Assembly (NCBI GenBank): GCA_964488355.1
Contig: CAZAUJ010000005.1
Coordinates: 1 to 64,000 of the forward strand
DNA: 64,000 nt
Direction of reading: 5' to 3'
Source of the DNA: Thermoanaerobaculum sp964488355
GTDB lineage: Bacteria; Acidobacteriota; Thermoanaerobaculia; Thermoanaerobaculales; Thermoanaerobaculaceae
Shown: in pieces, positions 1-7,676 of the stretch
Layout of the letters: each line of letters begins with the position of its first letter
Position numbering within the stretch: position 1 is the stretch's first letter
The notes under the pieces: model-generated
Seen by the model: the letters and a program-made list of their open reading frames with translations, nothing else
The model's database searches: none
Told to the model about the DNA's origin: nothing
Program-made: the position numbers and the translations under genes

Positions 1-2
1 CG

Positions 3-260
3 CCGGCTGCTGCCCCACGGCGCCGCGGCCGTCCCCCGAAGCACGCGGCTGCCCCTGAGGCAGTGGCACCGGCAGCTCGCCGCGGGCGCCCACCCAAGGC
101 AAGCGCGCCCGAGGCGGAAGCGGCCCCTCGCCGCCGAGGTCGTCCAGCCAAGGCAGCTGCCGGTGTGGAGGCGGAAAGCGCCACCCGCCGCCGGGGGCGC
201 CTGCCCAAGGCCGCGGGCAGCACGGCCCGAAAGGGTCCTGGCCGCCCCGAGAAGAGCTGA
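3..260 (+). CDS. C-terminal part of an AT-hook-like repeat protein (5' end outside window)
   Basis: The reading frame is open from the window edge to a TGA at 258-260, so only the last 85 or so residues are visible. They consist of tandem copies of a basic motif of the type RRRGRPPK, separated by short Ala/Glu/Pro-rich linkers; at least five copies can be read (variants GRPPK, GRPAK, GRLPK, GRPEK). Arg-Gly-Arg-Pro cores are the DNA minor-groove-binding AT-hook signature, so a nucleoid or DNA-binding tail is plausible. The folded part, if there is one, lies upstream and cannot be identified. The GTG at 63 is only an internal codon. Family assignment is therefore open. Confidence 0.6.
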   Translation, partial: PAAAPRRRGRPPKHAAAPEAVAPAARRGRPPKASAPEAEAAPRRRGRPAKAAAGVEAESATRRRGRLPKAAGSTARKGPGRPEKS

Positions 261-265
261 ACGTC

Positions 266-1087
266 TCAGCCCTGGCAGCGGGGGCAGTGGTAGGCTGAGC
301 GGCCGCCCAAGCTCAGGCGCCCGATGCGCGTGCCGCAGCGCCGGCAGGGCTGTCCTTCCCTCCCGTAGACCGAGAGCTTCTGGGTGAAGAAGCCCGGCTC
401 ACCAAAGGCACCTCGCCAGGCGCCATCGCGCAAGGTGGTACCGCCAGCGCGGATAGCGCGAGCCAGCACCCCCACCAGCGCCCGTGCGAGAAGAGCAATT
501 TGCTCTTCCGACAGCTCACAGGCCTTGGCAGCCGGGTGAATGCGGGCGGCAAAAAGCGCCTCGCAAGCGTAAATGTTGCCCACACCGGCCACCACCCGCT
601 GATCCAGCAGCAGGTCACGTATGGCCCGCCTGCTGGCGCGCTCAGCTCGGAGAGCGGCCTCCACCACCTCGGGGGTCTGCGGCTCCGGGCCGAGCCGAGC
701 CAGCATCGGGTGGTGAGTCAGGCCTTGCGCCGGGAGCACCAACAGCAGCCCGAACCGCCGCGGGTCCCGGAAGGCCAGCTCAGCGAAAGGCTCAAGGCCA
801 AACACTACATGCACATGGTCGGGCCACGGTGCCCGTGAATGTCGCAGCAGCAGCCGGCCGCTCATGCCCAGGTGGCAGAGGAGAGCATCTTCATCAAAAT
901 GGAACAGCAAAAACTTACCGCGACGGGAAAGATCTTCTAGCCTCTTTCCCTCAAGTCGCCGCAGCCCTGCGGCGTCAATGGGCCTCCGGAGAGCAGGTGA
1001 ACGCACCTCCACCTGCGCCAGCCGCGCACCCACCAGCAAAGGCGCCAGCGCACGGCGCAGTGTCTCCACCTCCGGCAGCTCAGGCAT
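266..1087 (-). CDS. mutM: formamidopyrimidine-DNA glycosylase (Fpg/MutM)
   Basis: This is a base-excision repair enzyme that removes 8-oxoguanine and formamidopyrimidines and then nicks the abasic site. The 273-residue protein has the expected length and starts with MPELPEVETLRR, in which Pro1 (after Met removal) is the Schiff-base nucleophile and Glu2 is catalytic. The middle carries the helix-two-turn-helix region with a VGNIYACEALF motif. The C-terminus ends in the four-cysteine zinc finger (CRRCG near residue 248 and CPRCQG at the end). It lies about 100 bases downstream of fabG on the same strand. The 3' ends of mutM and of the AT-hook gene face each other across five bases. Confidence 0.97.
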   Translation of the reverse strand: MPELPEVETLRRALAPLLVGARLAQVEVRSPALRRPIDAAGLRRLEGKRLEDLSRRGKFLLFHFDEDALLCHLGMSGRLLLRHSRAPWPDHVHVVFGLEPFAELAFRDPRRFGLLLVLPAQGLTHHPMLARLGPEPQTPEVVEAALRAERASRRAIRDLLLDQRVVAGVGNIYACEALFAARIHPAAKACELSEEQIALLARALVGVLARAIRAGGTTLRDGAWRGAFGEPGFFTQKLSVYGREGQPCRRCGTRIGRLSLGGRSAYHCPRCQG

Positions 1088-1157
1088 GGGCCAACGGGCA
1101 GAGCCCCCCTCCCGTATAGGAGGGTGAAGGCGCTTTGCCTCCTCCTCCTTTCGCCCG

Positions 1158-1181
1158 GCCCCCGGCTCCGCGCCGGGGGGC
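1158..1181. repeat. GC-rich hairpin between fabG and mutM
   Basis: A stem of nine pairs (GCCCCCGGC against GCCGGGGGGC, with one bulged G) closes a short loop. A T-run (GTTTTT, 1184-1190) follows it only when read rightward, so in the direction of fabG transcription it is a hairpin without a U-tract. It could slow or process the leftward fab transcript, or stop rightward antisense transcription. I cannot tell which. Confidence 0.45.
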
Positions 1182-1188
1182 GGTGTTT

Positions 1189-1935
1189 TTACATGTAGAG
1201 GCCACCGGACACGTTGATCACCTCGCCGGAGATGTACGACGCCCCAGGCCCCGCCAAGAACACCACCACCGCCGCCACATCCTCAGGCCGGCCCAAACGC
1301 GGGATCGCCAACTGGGCCAAAAGGCGCTGACGCTGCTCCTCGGAAAGAGATTCGGTCATGGCGGTTTGAATGTAGCCGGGGGCCACGGCGTTGACCGTCA
1401 CGTTGCGTGAGCCCAACTCACGAGCTAAGGCCTTGGTGAAGCCAATAATTCCCGCCTTGGCGGCCGCGTAGTTGGCCTGCCCTGGGTTGCCCATGAGCCC
1501 CACCACCGAGGTGATGTTGATGATGCGACCCTCCTTCTGCCGGAGCATGATCCTGGCCGCCGGGCTGGTGACGTGGAACACCCCGTCCAAGTTGGTAGCC
1601 AGCACCTTGCGCCAGGCCTCCGGCTTCATGCGCACAAACAGCTGGTCCTCGGTGATGCCGGCGTTGTTCACCAAAATGTGCAGGCCCCCCAGGGTCTGGG
1701 CCACCTCCTCCACCACCGCCGCCGCCTGGCCCGCGTCGGTCACATCCAAGGCCCGCGCCACCGCCGTGCCCCCAGCAGCGATGAGGGCCTGCGCCACAGC
1801 TTCCACGGCTGCCAACCGCCGCGAGGCACACACCACCGTAGCGCCCGCCTCGGCCAAGGCTCGAGCGCAGGCCTCACCGATGCCCTGGCTGGCCCCGGTG
1901 ACCAGCGCCACCTTGCCCGCTAGCTCGCCCTTCAT
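1189..1935 (-). CDS. fabG: 3-oxoacyl-[acyl-carrier-protein] reductase FabG
   Basis: This NADPH-dependent short-chain dehydrogenase carries out the first reduction in each round of fatty-acid elongation. The 248-residue protein shows the Rossmann motif TGASQGIG (13-20), NNAG (90-93), and the catalytic Ser143, Tyr156 and Lys160 in the classical YxxxK arrangement. The start is the ATG at 1933-1935, which overlaps the fabD stop as ATGA and has AGGAGG six bases upstream inside fabD. A longer open frame to 2028 exists but adds no family sequence. It is the last gene of the plsX-fabH-fabD-fabG run; acpP, which commonly follows fabG, is not here. Confidence 0.96.
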   Translation of the reverse strand: MKGELAGKVALVTGASQGIGEACARALAEAGATVVCASRRLAAVEAVAQALIAAGGTAVARALDVTDAGQAAAVVEEVAQTLGGLHILVNNAGITEDQLFVRMKPEAWRKVLATNLDGVFHVTSPAARIMLRQKEGRIINITSVVGLMGNPGQANYAAAKAGIIGFTKALARELGSRNVTVNAVAPGYIQTAMTESLSEEQRQRLLAQLAIPRLGRPEDVAAVVVFLAGPGASYISGEVINVSGGLYM

Positions 1936-2867
1936 ACCCAACCTCCTGCCAAAACCTGCTCGACCTGCTCGGCCTTGCCCACAGGTACAACCGTCACCTG
2001 CGGCGCGATGCGGCGCACCAGGCCGCAAAGCACGTTGCCAGGCCCAACCTCGAGGAACCGATCAAACCCATCAGCTACCATACGCTGCACCAGCTCCACC
2101 CAGCGCACCGGAGCATCCACTTGGCGGATGAGCCCGTCCCGCACCTCCTCCGCTTGCTGTACCGGCCGGGCGTCCACGTTGTTATACAGGGGTACAGGAA
2201 GGGAACGTAACGGCAGGGCGCGCAGGGCTGGGGTCAAACCCTCTCGCGCCGGGGCCATCAAAGGCGAGTGGAAGGGGGCGGAGACGGGCAAGCGCACCAC
2301 CCTGCGCACGCCGCGCGAGCACAACCCCTCCTCGGCCCGCGCAACCGCCTCCGCGTGCCCGGCGATAACCGTCTGCTCCGGGCTGTTGAAGTTAGCCGGC
2401 ACCACCACCGAGCCATCACGGCTAGATTGCTGGCAAACCTCCTCCACCAACTCGCGGCTGGCTCCCAGCACCGCCGCCATGGCCCCCTGTCCCACCGGCA
2501 CCGCCTGCTGCATGAGCTCACCACGCAGACGCACGATGCGCACCAGCTCGGCCAGCTCGGCTCCGCCGGCGGCACCCACCGCCGAGTATTCGCCTAGGGA
2601 GTGACCCGCCACCCCCTCAAAACGCAACCCCCGCTGCCGCAGGACGGCGAACACTGCCAAAGAGACGGTCAGGATGGCCGGCTGGGTGTTGCGCGTCAGT
2701 CGCAACGCCTCTTCCGGGCCGACAAAGCACAGAGACGAAAGCTTTTCGCCCAAGGCCGCGTCCGCGGCGGCAAAAACCTCCGCCGCCTCGGGGAAAACCG
2801 CCAGGTCGGCGCCCATGCCCACGTACTGCGAGCCTTGCCCGGGGAAAAGCAACGCCACCTTCCCCAT
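1932..2867 (-). CDS. fabD: malonyl-CoA:ACP transacylase FabD
   Basis: FabD transfers malonyl groups from CoA to acyl carrier protein to supply fatty-acid elongation. The protein has 311 residues, normal for the family. It begins MGKVALLFPGQGSQ, the N-terminal signature, and has the nucleophile elbow GHSLG with Ser90 and the downstream APFHSPLM segment containing the partner histidine. I chose the ATG at 2865-2867, four bases after the fabH stop, because the upstream in-frame codons lie inside fabH and have no family match. It overlaps fabG by four bases, so translation of the two is probably coupled. Confidence 0.96.
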   Translation of the reverse strand: MGKVALLFPGQGSQYVGMGADLAVFPEAAEVFAAADAALGEKLSSLCFVGPEEALRLTRNTQPAILTVSLAVFAVLRQRGLRFEGVAGHSLGEYSAVGAAGGAELAELVRIVRLRGELMQQAVPVGQGAMAAVLGASRELVEEVCQQSSRDGSVVVPANFNSPEQTVIAGHAEAVARAEEGLCSRGVRRVVRLPVSAPFHSPLMAPAREGLTPALRALPLRSLPVPLYNNVDARPVQQAEEVRDGLIRQVDAPVRWVELVQRMVADGFDRFLEVGPGNVLCGLVRRIAPQVTVVPVGKAEQVEQVLAGGWV

Positions 2868-2871
2868 AGCG

Positions 2872-3870
2872 CTACCACCGGACCAGGGTGGCGGCCCAGG
2901 TGAGGCCGCCGCCAAACGCAGCCATAAGGACCAGGTCGCCGGGCCGCAGCTTGCCCTGAGCTCGCGCGTCGCCTAGGGCCAGAGGAATGGAAGCAGCGGA
3001 GGTGTTACCCACCTGGTCCACGTTGACGAAGACCTTCTCCTGCGGCACCCCCAAACGCGAGGCCACCGCGTCAATGATGCGGATGTTAGCCTGATGGGGA
3101 ACCAACAGGTCCAGCTCGTCCGCCGTCAACCCAGCCGCTTTTAGCACCTCCTCGCATACCTCGGCCAGAGAGCGCACCGCCACCTTGAAGGTCTCGTTCC
3201 CACGCATCTTGATGAAGGGCAGCCGCGCATCTACGTGCTCCTTCACGTTGGGTGGGAAGCGGCTGCCACCTCCTGGCATGGAGATGAGCTCGGCAAAGCT
3301 CCCGTCCGTATGCCAGGCGGTGCGCAGGATGCCTTGACCGGCCTCCGCGGCTCGCAGCACGACCGCGCCAGCACCGTCACCGAAGAGCACGCAGGTGGCG
3401 CGATCGGTGTAGTCTACGTACCGGCTCAAGGTTTCCGCACCGATGACCAGGGCGGTTTGTACCTCACCGGTGGAGAAGAACTGACGCGCCACGTTGAGAG
3501 CGTACAGAAAGCCCGAGCAAGCGGCGGAGATATCGAAGCAAACGGCGTTTTTCACCCCCAATTGTGGCTGCAGGATGGCCGCGGTAGCGGGAATGGGTTG
3601 TTCGGGGGTAGCGGTGGCAAGAATAAAAAGCTGCACGTCCAGTGGGTCCACACCCGCATCGACCAACGCCTTCCTACCTGCCTCCGCCGCCAGGGTGGCC
3701 AGGCTTTCCCCCTCGCTGACCACGTGCCGCGTGCGAATGCCCGTGCGCGTGACAATCCACTCGTCTGAGGTTTCCACCATGCGCTCAAAATCGGTGTTGG
3801 TGAGCATCCGCTGGGGCAAGGCTGTTCCCAAGCCCACAATGCGCGCCGTTCGACTATGGTTGTCGTGCAT
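2872..3870 (-). CDS. fabH: beta-ketoacyl-ACP synthase III FabH
   Basis: FabH condenses acetyl-CoA with malonyl-ACP and so starts type II fatty-acid synthesis. The 332-residue protein carries the catalytic cysteine in SAACSGF (Cys118), the histidine in VPHQANIRI and the asparagine in QVGNTSAAS, which together form the Cys-His-Asn triad. The ATG at 3868-3870 overlaps the plsX stop as TGATG. The TTG just before it is a possible but less likely start. Its place between plsX and fabD is the classical order in many bacteria. Confidence 0.96.
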   Translation of the reverse strand: MHDNHSRTARIVGLGTALPQRMLTNTDFERMVETSDEWIVTRTGIRTRHVVSEGESLATLAAEAGRKALVDAGVDPLDVQLFILATATPEQPIPATAAILQPQLGVKNAVCFDISAACSGFLYALNVARQFFSTGEVQTALVIGAETLSRYVDYTDRATCVLFGDGAGAVVLRAAEAGQGILRTAWHTDGSFAELISMPGGGSRFPPNVKEHVDARLPFIKMRGNETFKVAVRSLAEVCEEVLKAAGLTADELDLLVPHQANIRIIDAVASRLGVPQEKVFVNVDQVGNTSAASIPLALGDARAQGKLRPGDLVLMAAFGGGLTWAATLVRW

Positions 3871-4886
3871 CAAGCTTTCTCCAGCAAGCCATGGCTTTGG
3901 GCGATACGCTCCTCGATGGCCGCTACCACCCCCGATGACGCATAGCGGTGGGCAAAGCGAAGGGCATTGCGCACCGCCTTGGGGTTGGAGCGGCCGTGGC
4001 CGATGAGCACGGCGCCGCGCACGCCCAGAAGCGGCGCTCCGCCCACCTCCGCATAGTCAACCCGCTTCTTGAAGGCCGAGAAGGCTCCCTTGGCCAGAAG
4101 AAAGCCCACGGCGGAAAGCGGCTGGCGCTTGGTTTCTTGCCGCAAGAGCCGCACGACCAACTCTCCCAGGCCCTCCGCCGTCTTCAGCACCACGTTGCCC
4201 ACAAAGCCGTCGCACACCACCACGTCCACGTTTCCGGCAAAGATGTCTCGGCCCTCCACGTTGCCCACGAAACCCACCTTGGCCCGGGAAAGCAGCTCGT
4301 AAGTGGCCACCGTTACCCGGTCGCCTTTGCCCTCTTCCTCGCCGTTGGACAAAAGCCCCACCCGCGGGGCCGGCAGGCCGAAGACCAGTTGGCAGTAAGC
4401 ATGGCCCATAACGGCAAAGTCCAGCATATGGCTGGGCTTGCAGTCCACATTGGCACCGGCGTCGATCAGCAACGTGTGGCTCGTCACGTTGGGCACCGCC
4501 GCCGCTAGGGCTGGCCGCTCCACACCGGCCAGGGCACCCAGGATGAGCTTGGCCGCCACCATGGCCGCGCCCGTGTTTCCGGCGGTGACAAAAGCACCAG
4601 CCAGGCCCTCGCGCACCAAGCGCAGCGCCACCGACATGGAGGAGTTCTTCTTTTGCCGCACGGGCGCGGTGGGGGCATCGTCCATGGCCACCACCTCGGG
4701 CGCATCCACGATGTGCAGGCCCTTGGCCACGCGAAAGCGCGCCAGCTCCTTCTTGAGCAGCGCTTGCGGGCCAACCAGCCAAACTTCCAGGCCATAGTCG
4801 CGGGCGGCTTCCACCGCGCCTTGCACGGTAGCGTGGGGGGCGTGGTCGCCCCCCATGGCATCCAGGGCAACAGCTAGCTTTTTCAC
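3870..4886 (-). CDS. plsX: phosphate acyltransferase PlsX
   Basis: PlsX makes acyl-phosphate from acyl-ACP, the acyl donor for PlsY in phosphatidic acid synthesis, at the inner face of the membrane. The protein has 338 residues and opens with the signature ALDAMGGDHAP. Family segments such as ASTMCRP are not needed for the call, because the motifs GNTGAAMVAAK and VDCKP are clear, and VVVCDGFVGNVVLK lies further on. It sits 12 bases after rpmF and is coupled to fabH by a one-base TGATG overlap, so membrane lipid synthesis is co-transcribed with a ribosomal protein, as in many bacteria. Confidence 0.96.
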   Translation of the reverse strand: MKKLAVALDAMGGDHAPHATVQGAVEAARDYGLEVWLVGPQALLKKELARFRVAKGLHIVDAPEVVAMDDAPTAPVRQKKNSSMSVALRLVREGLAGAFVTAGNTGAAMVAAKLILGALAGVERPALAAAVPNVTSHTLLIDAGANVDCKPSHMLDFAVMGHAYCQLVFGLPAPRVGLLSNGEEEGKGDRVTVATYELLSRAKVGFVGNVEGRDIFAGNVDVVVCDGFVGNVVLKTAEGLGELVVRLLRQETKRQPLSAVGFLLAKGAFSAFKKRVDYAEVGGAPLLGVRGAVLIGHGRSNPKAVRNALRFAHRYASSGVVAAIEERIAQSHGLLEKA

Positions 4887-4898
4887 GCCGCCCCGAAC

Positions 4899-5081
4899 TT
4901 AGGCTTCCTCCACCCGCAAAACCTGCCGCCCTTCGTACATGCCGCAGTGGGGGCACACGCGATGGGGCAGCTTCGGTTGAAAGCAGTGCGGACAGAGGGA
5001 TTGGGGCGGCTGCGAAAGATGATCATGGGCCCGCCGCCGATCCCGCCGAGCCTTGGAATGGCGATGCTTTGGGTTGGGCAT
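4899..5081 (-). CDS. rpmF: 50S ribosomal protein L32
   Basis: The 60-residue basic protein starts MPNPKHRHSKARRDRRRAHD, the typical L32 N-terminus. It has four cysteines (30, 33, 43 and 46) in two CPHC pairs that form the zinc-binding form of the protein. It lies between the YceD-family gene and plsX, which is the standard conserved neighbourhood. A good AGGAGG precedes the ATG. Confidence 0.97.
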   Translation of the reverse strand: MPNPKHRHSKARRDRRRAHDHLSQPPQSLCPHCFQPKLPHRVCPHCGMYEGRQVLRVEEA

Positions 5082-5103
5082 AACCTATCCTCCTTATCGT
5101 TTC

Positions 5104-5625
5104 CTAAGCCCGGGGAGGGAAGGGAAACGGCAGAAGCGGCCGCCAGCGCTCGTCCACTTCGGGCGTGCACTGGCAGGGAGCCAGGTTGCGGTCGGTACCG
5201 CAATGGGGGCAGAGGCCGCGGCAGTCCTCACGGCAAAGAGGCTTCATGGGCAAAGCCAACTCCACCTGCTCTCCCGCCAGCTCCGCCAGATCCAGCACCG
5301 GCTCGGTGAAAAAGCGAACATCCAGGTCCTTGCGGGATAGGTGCACTTCCTCCTCCTGCGGGGCCTGCGCCAAGGGTTGAAGCTGCACGAAAAAGCGCTC
5401 GTGGAACGAGAAGGTGAACTCGCCCAAGCAACGCACACAGCGCAGCCGTCCCTCCCCGCTCACCTCGCCCCGAACGGCGTAGCCCAGGCCCGTTTTGGAC
5501 AAGGTGCCCACGAGGTGCACCGGGGCAAAGGCGATGGCGTCTTCGCCACCCACGCCTGCCGGCAAAGCCACCTCTTCGGAGAAGGCCACCGGCTCGATGT
5601 CCGCCAGCTCTAAGGCAATACGCAC
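5104..5625 (-). CDS. YceD/DUF177 family protein
   Basis: The family is usually encoded directly before rpmF and has been linked to rRNA (23S) maturation in other organisms. The protein has a cysteine pair (CVRCLGEF) in the middle and the conserved acidic DLDVRFF...LDLAEL segment. The C-terminus holds the cysteine cluster CREDCRGLCPHCG. I chose the GTG at 5623-5625 because the upstream ATG at 5653-5655 falls inside the -10 box of the promoter at 5651-5679, and a G-rich ribosome-binding site precedes the GTG. That gives 173 residues. It is the first gene of the rpmF-plsX-fab cluster. Confidence 0.88.
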   Translation of the reverse strand: MRIALELADIEPVAFSEEVALPAGVGGEDAIAFAPVHLVGTLSKTGLGYAVRGEVSGEGRLRCVRCLGEFTFSFHERFFVQLQPLAQAPQEEEVHLSRKDLDVRFFTEPVLDLAELAGEQVELALPMKPLCREDCRGLCPHCGTDRNLAPCQCTPEVDERWRPLLPFPFPPRA

Positions 5626-5650
5626 CGCTCCCCCCCCACGGGGAGCTCGT

Positions 5651-5679
5651 AGCATACCAAGCCAGCCCCAGCCCGTCAA
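5651..5679 (-). promoter_or_regulatory. sigma70-type promoter of the yceD-rpmF-plsX-fab operon
   Basis: Read leftward, the -35 box TTGACG (5679-5674) and the -10 box TATGCT (5656-5651) are separated by exactly 17 bases. The expected start point is near 5644, which gives a leader of about 19 bases before the yceD GTG. Confidence 0.75.
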
Positions 5680-5725
5680 ATTTGCTCCCGAAGGACAGTT
5701 CCGCCGAAAGCCCTTGGATTGCCCT

Positions 5726-6517
5726 TCAGCGCGGAATGGGGAAAGAGGCACCGGTGCTGTGGGGAGTGGTCACTATCGCGTGCCTCGCGCCGGCCCAGCC
5801 CGACACGCGCACCACCGCACCCATGGCCAGCAGGTTCACCAGCAGCCAAAAAAGCCCTCCCACCCCGGAGGGCAAACCCAGGGCCACCAGCAGGAGCATC
5901 GCCAGGCCCGTACGTGCAAACTCGCCCCGCAAGCTGGTGGGAAGCCACGGACGCAAGCGGGCGCCCACCATCCAAGCCACCGCCACCAGGCCGGACGCCT
6001 TCACCAGAAAGAGCAGGCCGGTCCAGGGAACCAAGAACAACACCAACCAACGCCGCGGCACCCACAGGCAGCCCAGCATGGCCACTGCTGTCCAGAACAC
6101 CACCCACGCAAGGCCTGCCAGCAGACACCAACCCCACTCTCGCTGGCACAGGCCGCCGCCGCGGCGTACCGTCGCCGGGGCCAGCGCCAGGATGACGAAA
6201 ACGGCCAAAAGCCACAGCCCCACGCGCACCAAACCCAGTATCTGGGCTTGCCCACCCTTACCACCCACCACCAGAGCTCGCCCGCGCACGCGCCCAGCAC
6301 CGCCGAGAGACCCCCCCAAAACCACCGCATCCCCTTCCACCCCCGCTTCCGGCGCCACTTCCAGGTCGCCCAAAACCACCACCACGTTGCCGCGCACCGG
6401 CGCAGCCAAGCGCACATCGCCTGCCACCACCACCACCTCGGCCACCGGGTGGTCCACCACCACCGGCTCGCCTGGAGCCAGGGCATGGACGGCGGCCAAC
6501 AGGAAAGCGGCGGTCAC
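5726..6517 (-). CDS. membrane protein with a polymer-forming/bactofilin-like N-terminal repeat region
   Basis: The 263-residue protein begins with a short hydrophobic stretch (MTAAFLLAAVHALA) that may be a signal peptide. Residues 15-85 then form short valine/glycine-rich repeats (VVVVAGDVRLAAPVRGNVVV and similar) of the kind seen in polymer-forming cytoskeletal or right-handed beta-helix proteins. About four hydrophobic segments follow between residues 95 and 245. The GTG start overlaps the anti-sigma gene stop (GTGA), so it belongs to the sigma/anti-sigma transcript. It may be an envelope component or an output of that regulatory pair. The precise function is unknown. Confidence 0.75.
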   Translation of the reverse strand: MTAAFLLAAVHALAPGEPVVVDHPVAEVVVVAGDVRLAAPVRGNVVVVLGDLEVAPEAGVEGDAVVLGGSLGGAGRVRGRALVVGGKGGQAQILGLVRVGLWLLAVFVILALAPATVRRGGGLCQREWGWCLLAGLAWVVFWTAVAMLGCLWVPRRWLVLFLVPWTGLLFLVKASGLVAVAWMVGARLRPWLPTSLRGEFARTGLAMLLLVALGLPSGVGGLFWLLVNLLAMGAVVRVSGWAGARHAIVTTPHSTGASFPIPR

Positions 6518-6987
6518 ACTGTCCTCCGCCGAAGCCAGCGCAGCAGGGACAAACCGCCCACCGCCATCGCCACCAGCGCCCAGCCCGCTACCCAGCCGGC
6601 ACGCTGGGAAACCACCCCGGCCAGCACCTGAGCCACACCCTCACTCAAGGCGAAGCCGGTGGTCTCCGCCAGGGCCTCCAGCAAACGCCTGGTCTCCTCC
6701 GCCGCCGGCCAGCCGCGTTCCACCTGAAGTCCCAGCAGGCCTGCCGCCAGAAAAACCAGGCCCAGGACCAAGGGCAGGTAGGTGGCCGGGAGCCGGAAAA
6801 CCCAGCGGGGATGTGGCAGCCCCTCGGTGGGAAAGGCCTCGGAGGGCACCGGTGCCGGCGACAGGCGGGCCAGGAGCGCCAACAACCGCTCGTGCGCCCC
6901 ACAACGGGAACAAGAGGCCACGTGCTCCCAAACTTCCGGTCCGGCCAGTCCGGCCTCCAAGGCTTCCAGAACCTCCCGGCAGCTCAC
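6514..6987 (-). CDS. anti-sigma factor with zinc-finger-like N-terminus and two membrane segments
   Basis: The protein has 157 residues. Cys3, His22, Cys26 and Cys29 (ending HVASCSRC) form the HxxxCxxC arrangement of zinc-binding anti-sigma (ZAS/zf-HC2) proteins. Hydrophobic segments at about 71-88 and 130-149 predict two membrane spans with a loop between them on the outside. The GTG start overlaps the ECF sigma gene stop as GTGA, which is the classic layout in which the anti-sigma factor binds its co-transcribed sigma factor. The signal that releases the sigma factor is not evident. Confidence 0.85.
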   Translation of the reverse strand: MSCREVLEALEAGLAGPEVWEHVASCSRCGAHERLLALLARLSPAPVPSEAFPTEGLPHPRWVFRLPATYLPLVLGLVFLAAGLLGLQVERGWPAAEETRRLLEALAETTGFALSEGVAQVLAGVVSQRAGWVAGWALVAMAVGGLSLLRWLRRRTV

Positions 6988-7568
6988 TCCAGCCCTCCCA
7001 CCTGGCCGAGAAAATGGGCCAGGGCTTTCCTAAGTACGCTGTGGGCAAGAAAAAGTTTGTTCTTCACCGTCCCCAAAGGCAGCCCCTTCAGCTCCGCAAT
7101 TTCCTGGTACGCGAGGCCAACAACATGGCGCAAGACCACCAGCTCCCGCAGCCCCTCTGGTAGCTGAGCAATTTCCCGCTCTAAGGCTTGTGCCAGCTGT
7201 TTATTGGCTAGTTGTTCCAGAGGAGAGCGCAAGGCGTCCCGCAGCGGTAGCTGGCGTACCTCCCCCTCCTCGTCCACCGTTTCCAAAGGCACCTTCAGGT
7301 GGCGCCCGCGTCGCAAGCTATCCACCGCTACGTTGTGGGCGATACGGAAAAGCCAGGTGGAAAACCTATAGGAAGGGTCGTAGCGGTGCAGGTTGGCCCA
7401 GGCGCGGAGAAAGGCCTCCTGCACCAGGTCGCGGGCCGTTTCCTCGTCACCCACCATGTGCCACACGTAAAAACGCAGCTTGCTCTCGTAGCGGCAGGCC
7501 AATTCCCCGAAGGCCTGCTCATCACCGGCCTGGGCCTGGGCCACGAGCACGCTATCGTCCACCGGCAC
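6984..7568 (-). CDS. ECF-type RNA polymerase sigma factor
   Basis: This is a group 4 sigma factor that would redirect RNA polymerase to a stress or envelope regulon. Region 2 is clear (GDEQAFGELACRYE, then ARDLVQEAFLRAW and RFSTWLFRIAHNVAVD), and region 4 contains LPEGLRELVVLRHVVG and YQEIAELKGLPLGTVKNKLF, a helix-turn-helix. An open frame runs upstream to 7793, but that overlaps the glutamate dehydrogenase coding region and has no family match. I take the GTG at 7566-7568, six bases after a TACACT box. The GTG at 7562 is an equally possible start. The length is about 194 residues, normal for the family. Confidence 0.93.
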   Translation of the reverse strand: MPVDDSVLVAQAQAGDEQAFGELACRYESKLRFYVWHMVGDEETARDLVQEAFLRAWANLHRYDPSYRFSTWLFRIAHNVAVDSLRRGRHLKVPLETVDEEGEVRQLPLRDALRSPLEQLANKQLAQALEREIAQLPEGLRELVVLRHVVGLAYQEIAELKGLPLGTVKNKLFLAHSVLRKALAHFLGQVGGLE

Positions 7569-7574
7569 CGGCAA

Positions 7575-7605
7575 AGTGTAACGCTGCTGGCTCTTGTGAA
7601 AGCAA
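7575..7605 (-). promoter_or_regulatory. possible promoter of the ECF sigma gene, leaderless type
   Basis: Read leftward, a -10-like TACACT (7580-7575) lies six bases before the GTG start. The best -35-like sequence is TTGCTT (7605-7600), spaced 19 bases away, which is long. Upstream, the GCAACTT at 7612-7606 resembles the -35 of ECF-dependent promoters, so autoregulation is possible but not shown. The site overlaps the divergent promoter of the dehydrogenase gene. Confidence 0.4.
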
Positions 7606-7606
7606 G

Positions 7607-7634
7607 TTGCAAGCAGGAGAAAAACAGCTACAAT
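7607..7634 (+). promoter_or_regulatory. sigma70-type promoter of the glutamate dehydrogenase gene
   Basis: TTGCAA (7607-7612) and TACAAT (7629-7634) are 16 bases apart. The expected start is near 7641, followed by AAAGGAG eight bases before the ATG at 7677. Confidence 0.75.
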
Positions 7635-7676
7635 GGGGCCGGCCGGGACGAAAAGGTCCCGGGAAAGGAGCATTTC

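Noticed and set aside
1158..1181. Hairpin after fabG as a terminator of the fab operon.
   Set aside because: The T-run lies on the wrong side for leftward transcription. It is listed as a hairpin of unknown role only.
1088..1188. Search for acpP directly after fabG.
   Set aside because: No frame here encodes an acyl carrier protein (no DSL motif). The gene must be elsewhere in the genome.
5682..7163. Rightward open frame of 493 residues opposite yceD and the sigma/anti-sigma genes.
   Set aside because: It is Pro/Arg/Ala/Thr-rich with no domain signature and exactly opposite to well-recognised genes. It arises from the GC-rich third codon positions of the other strand.
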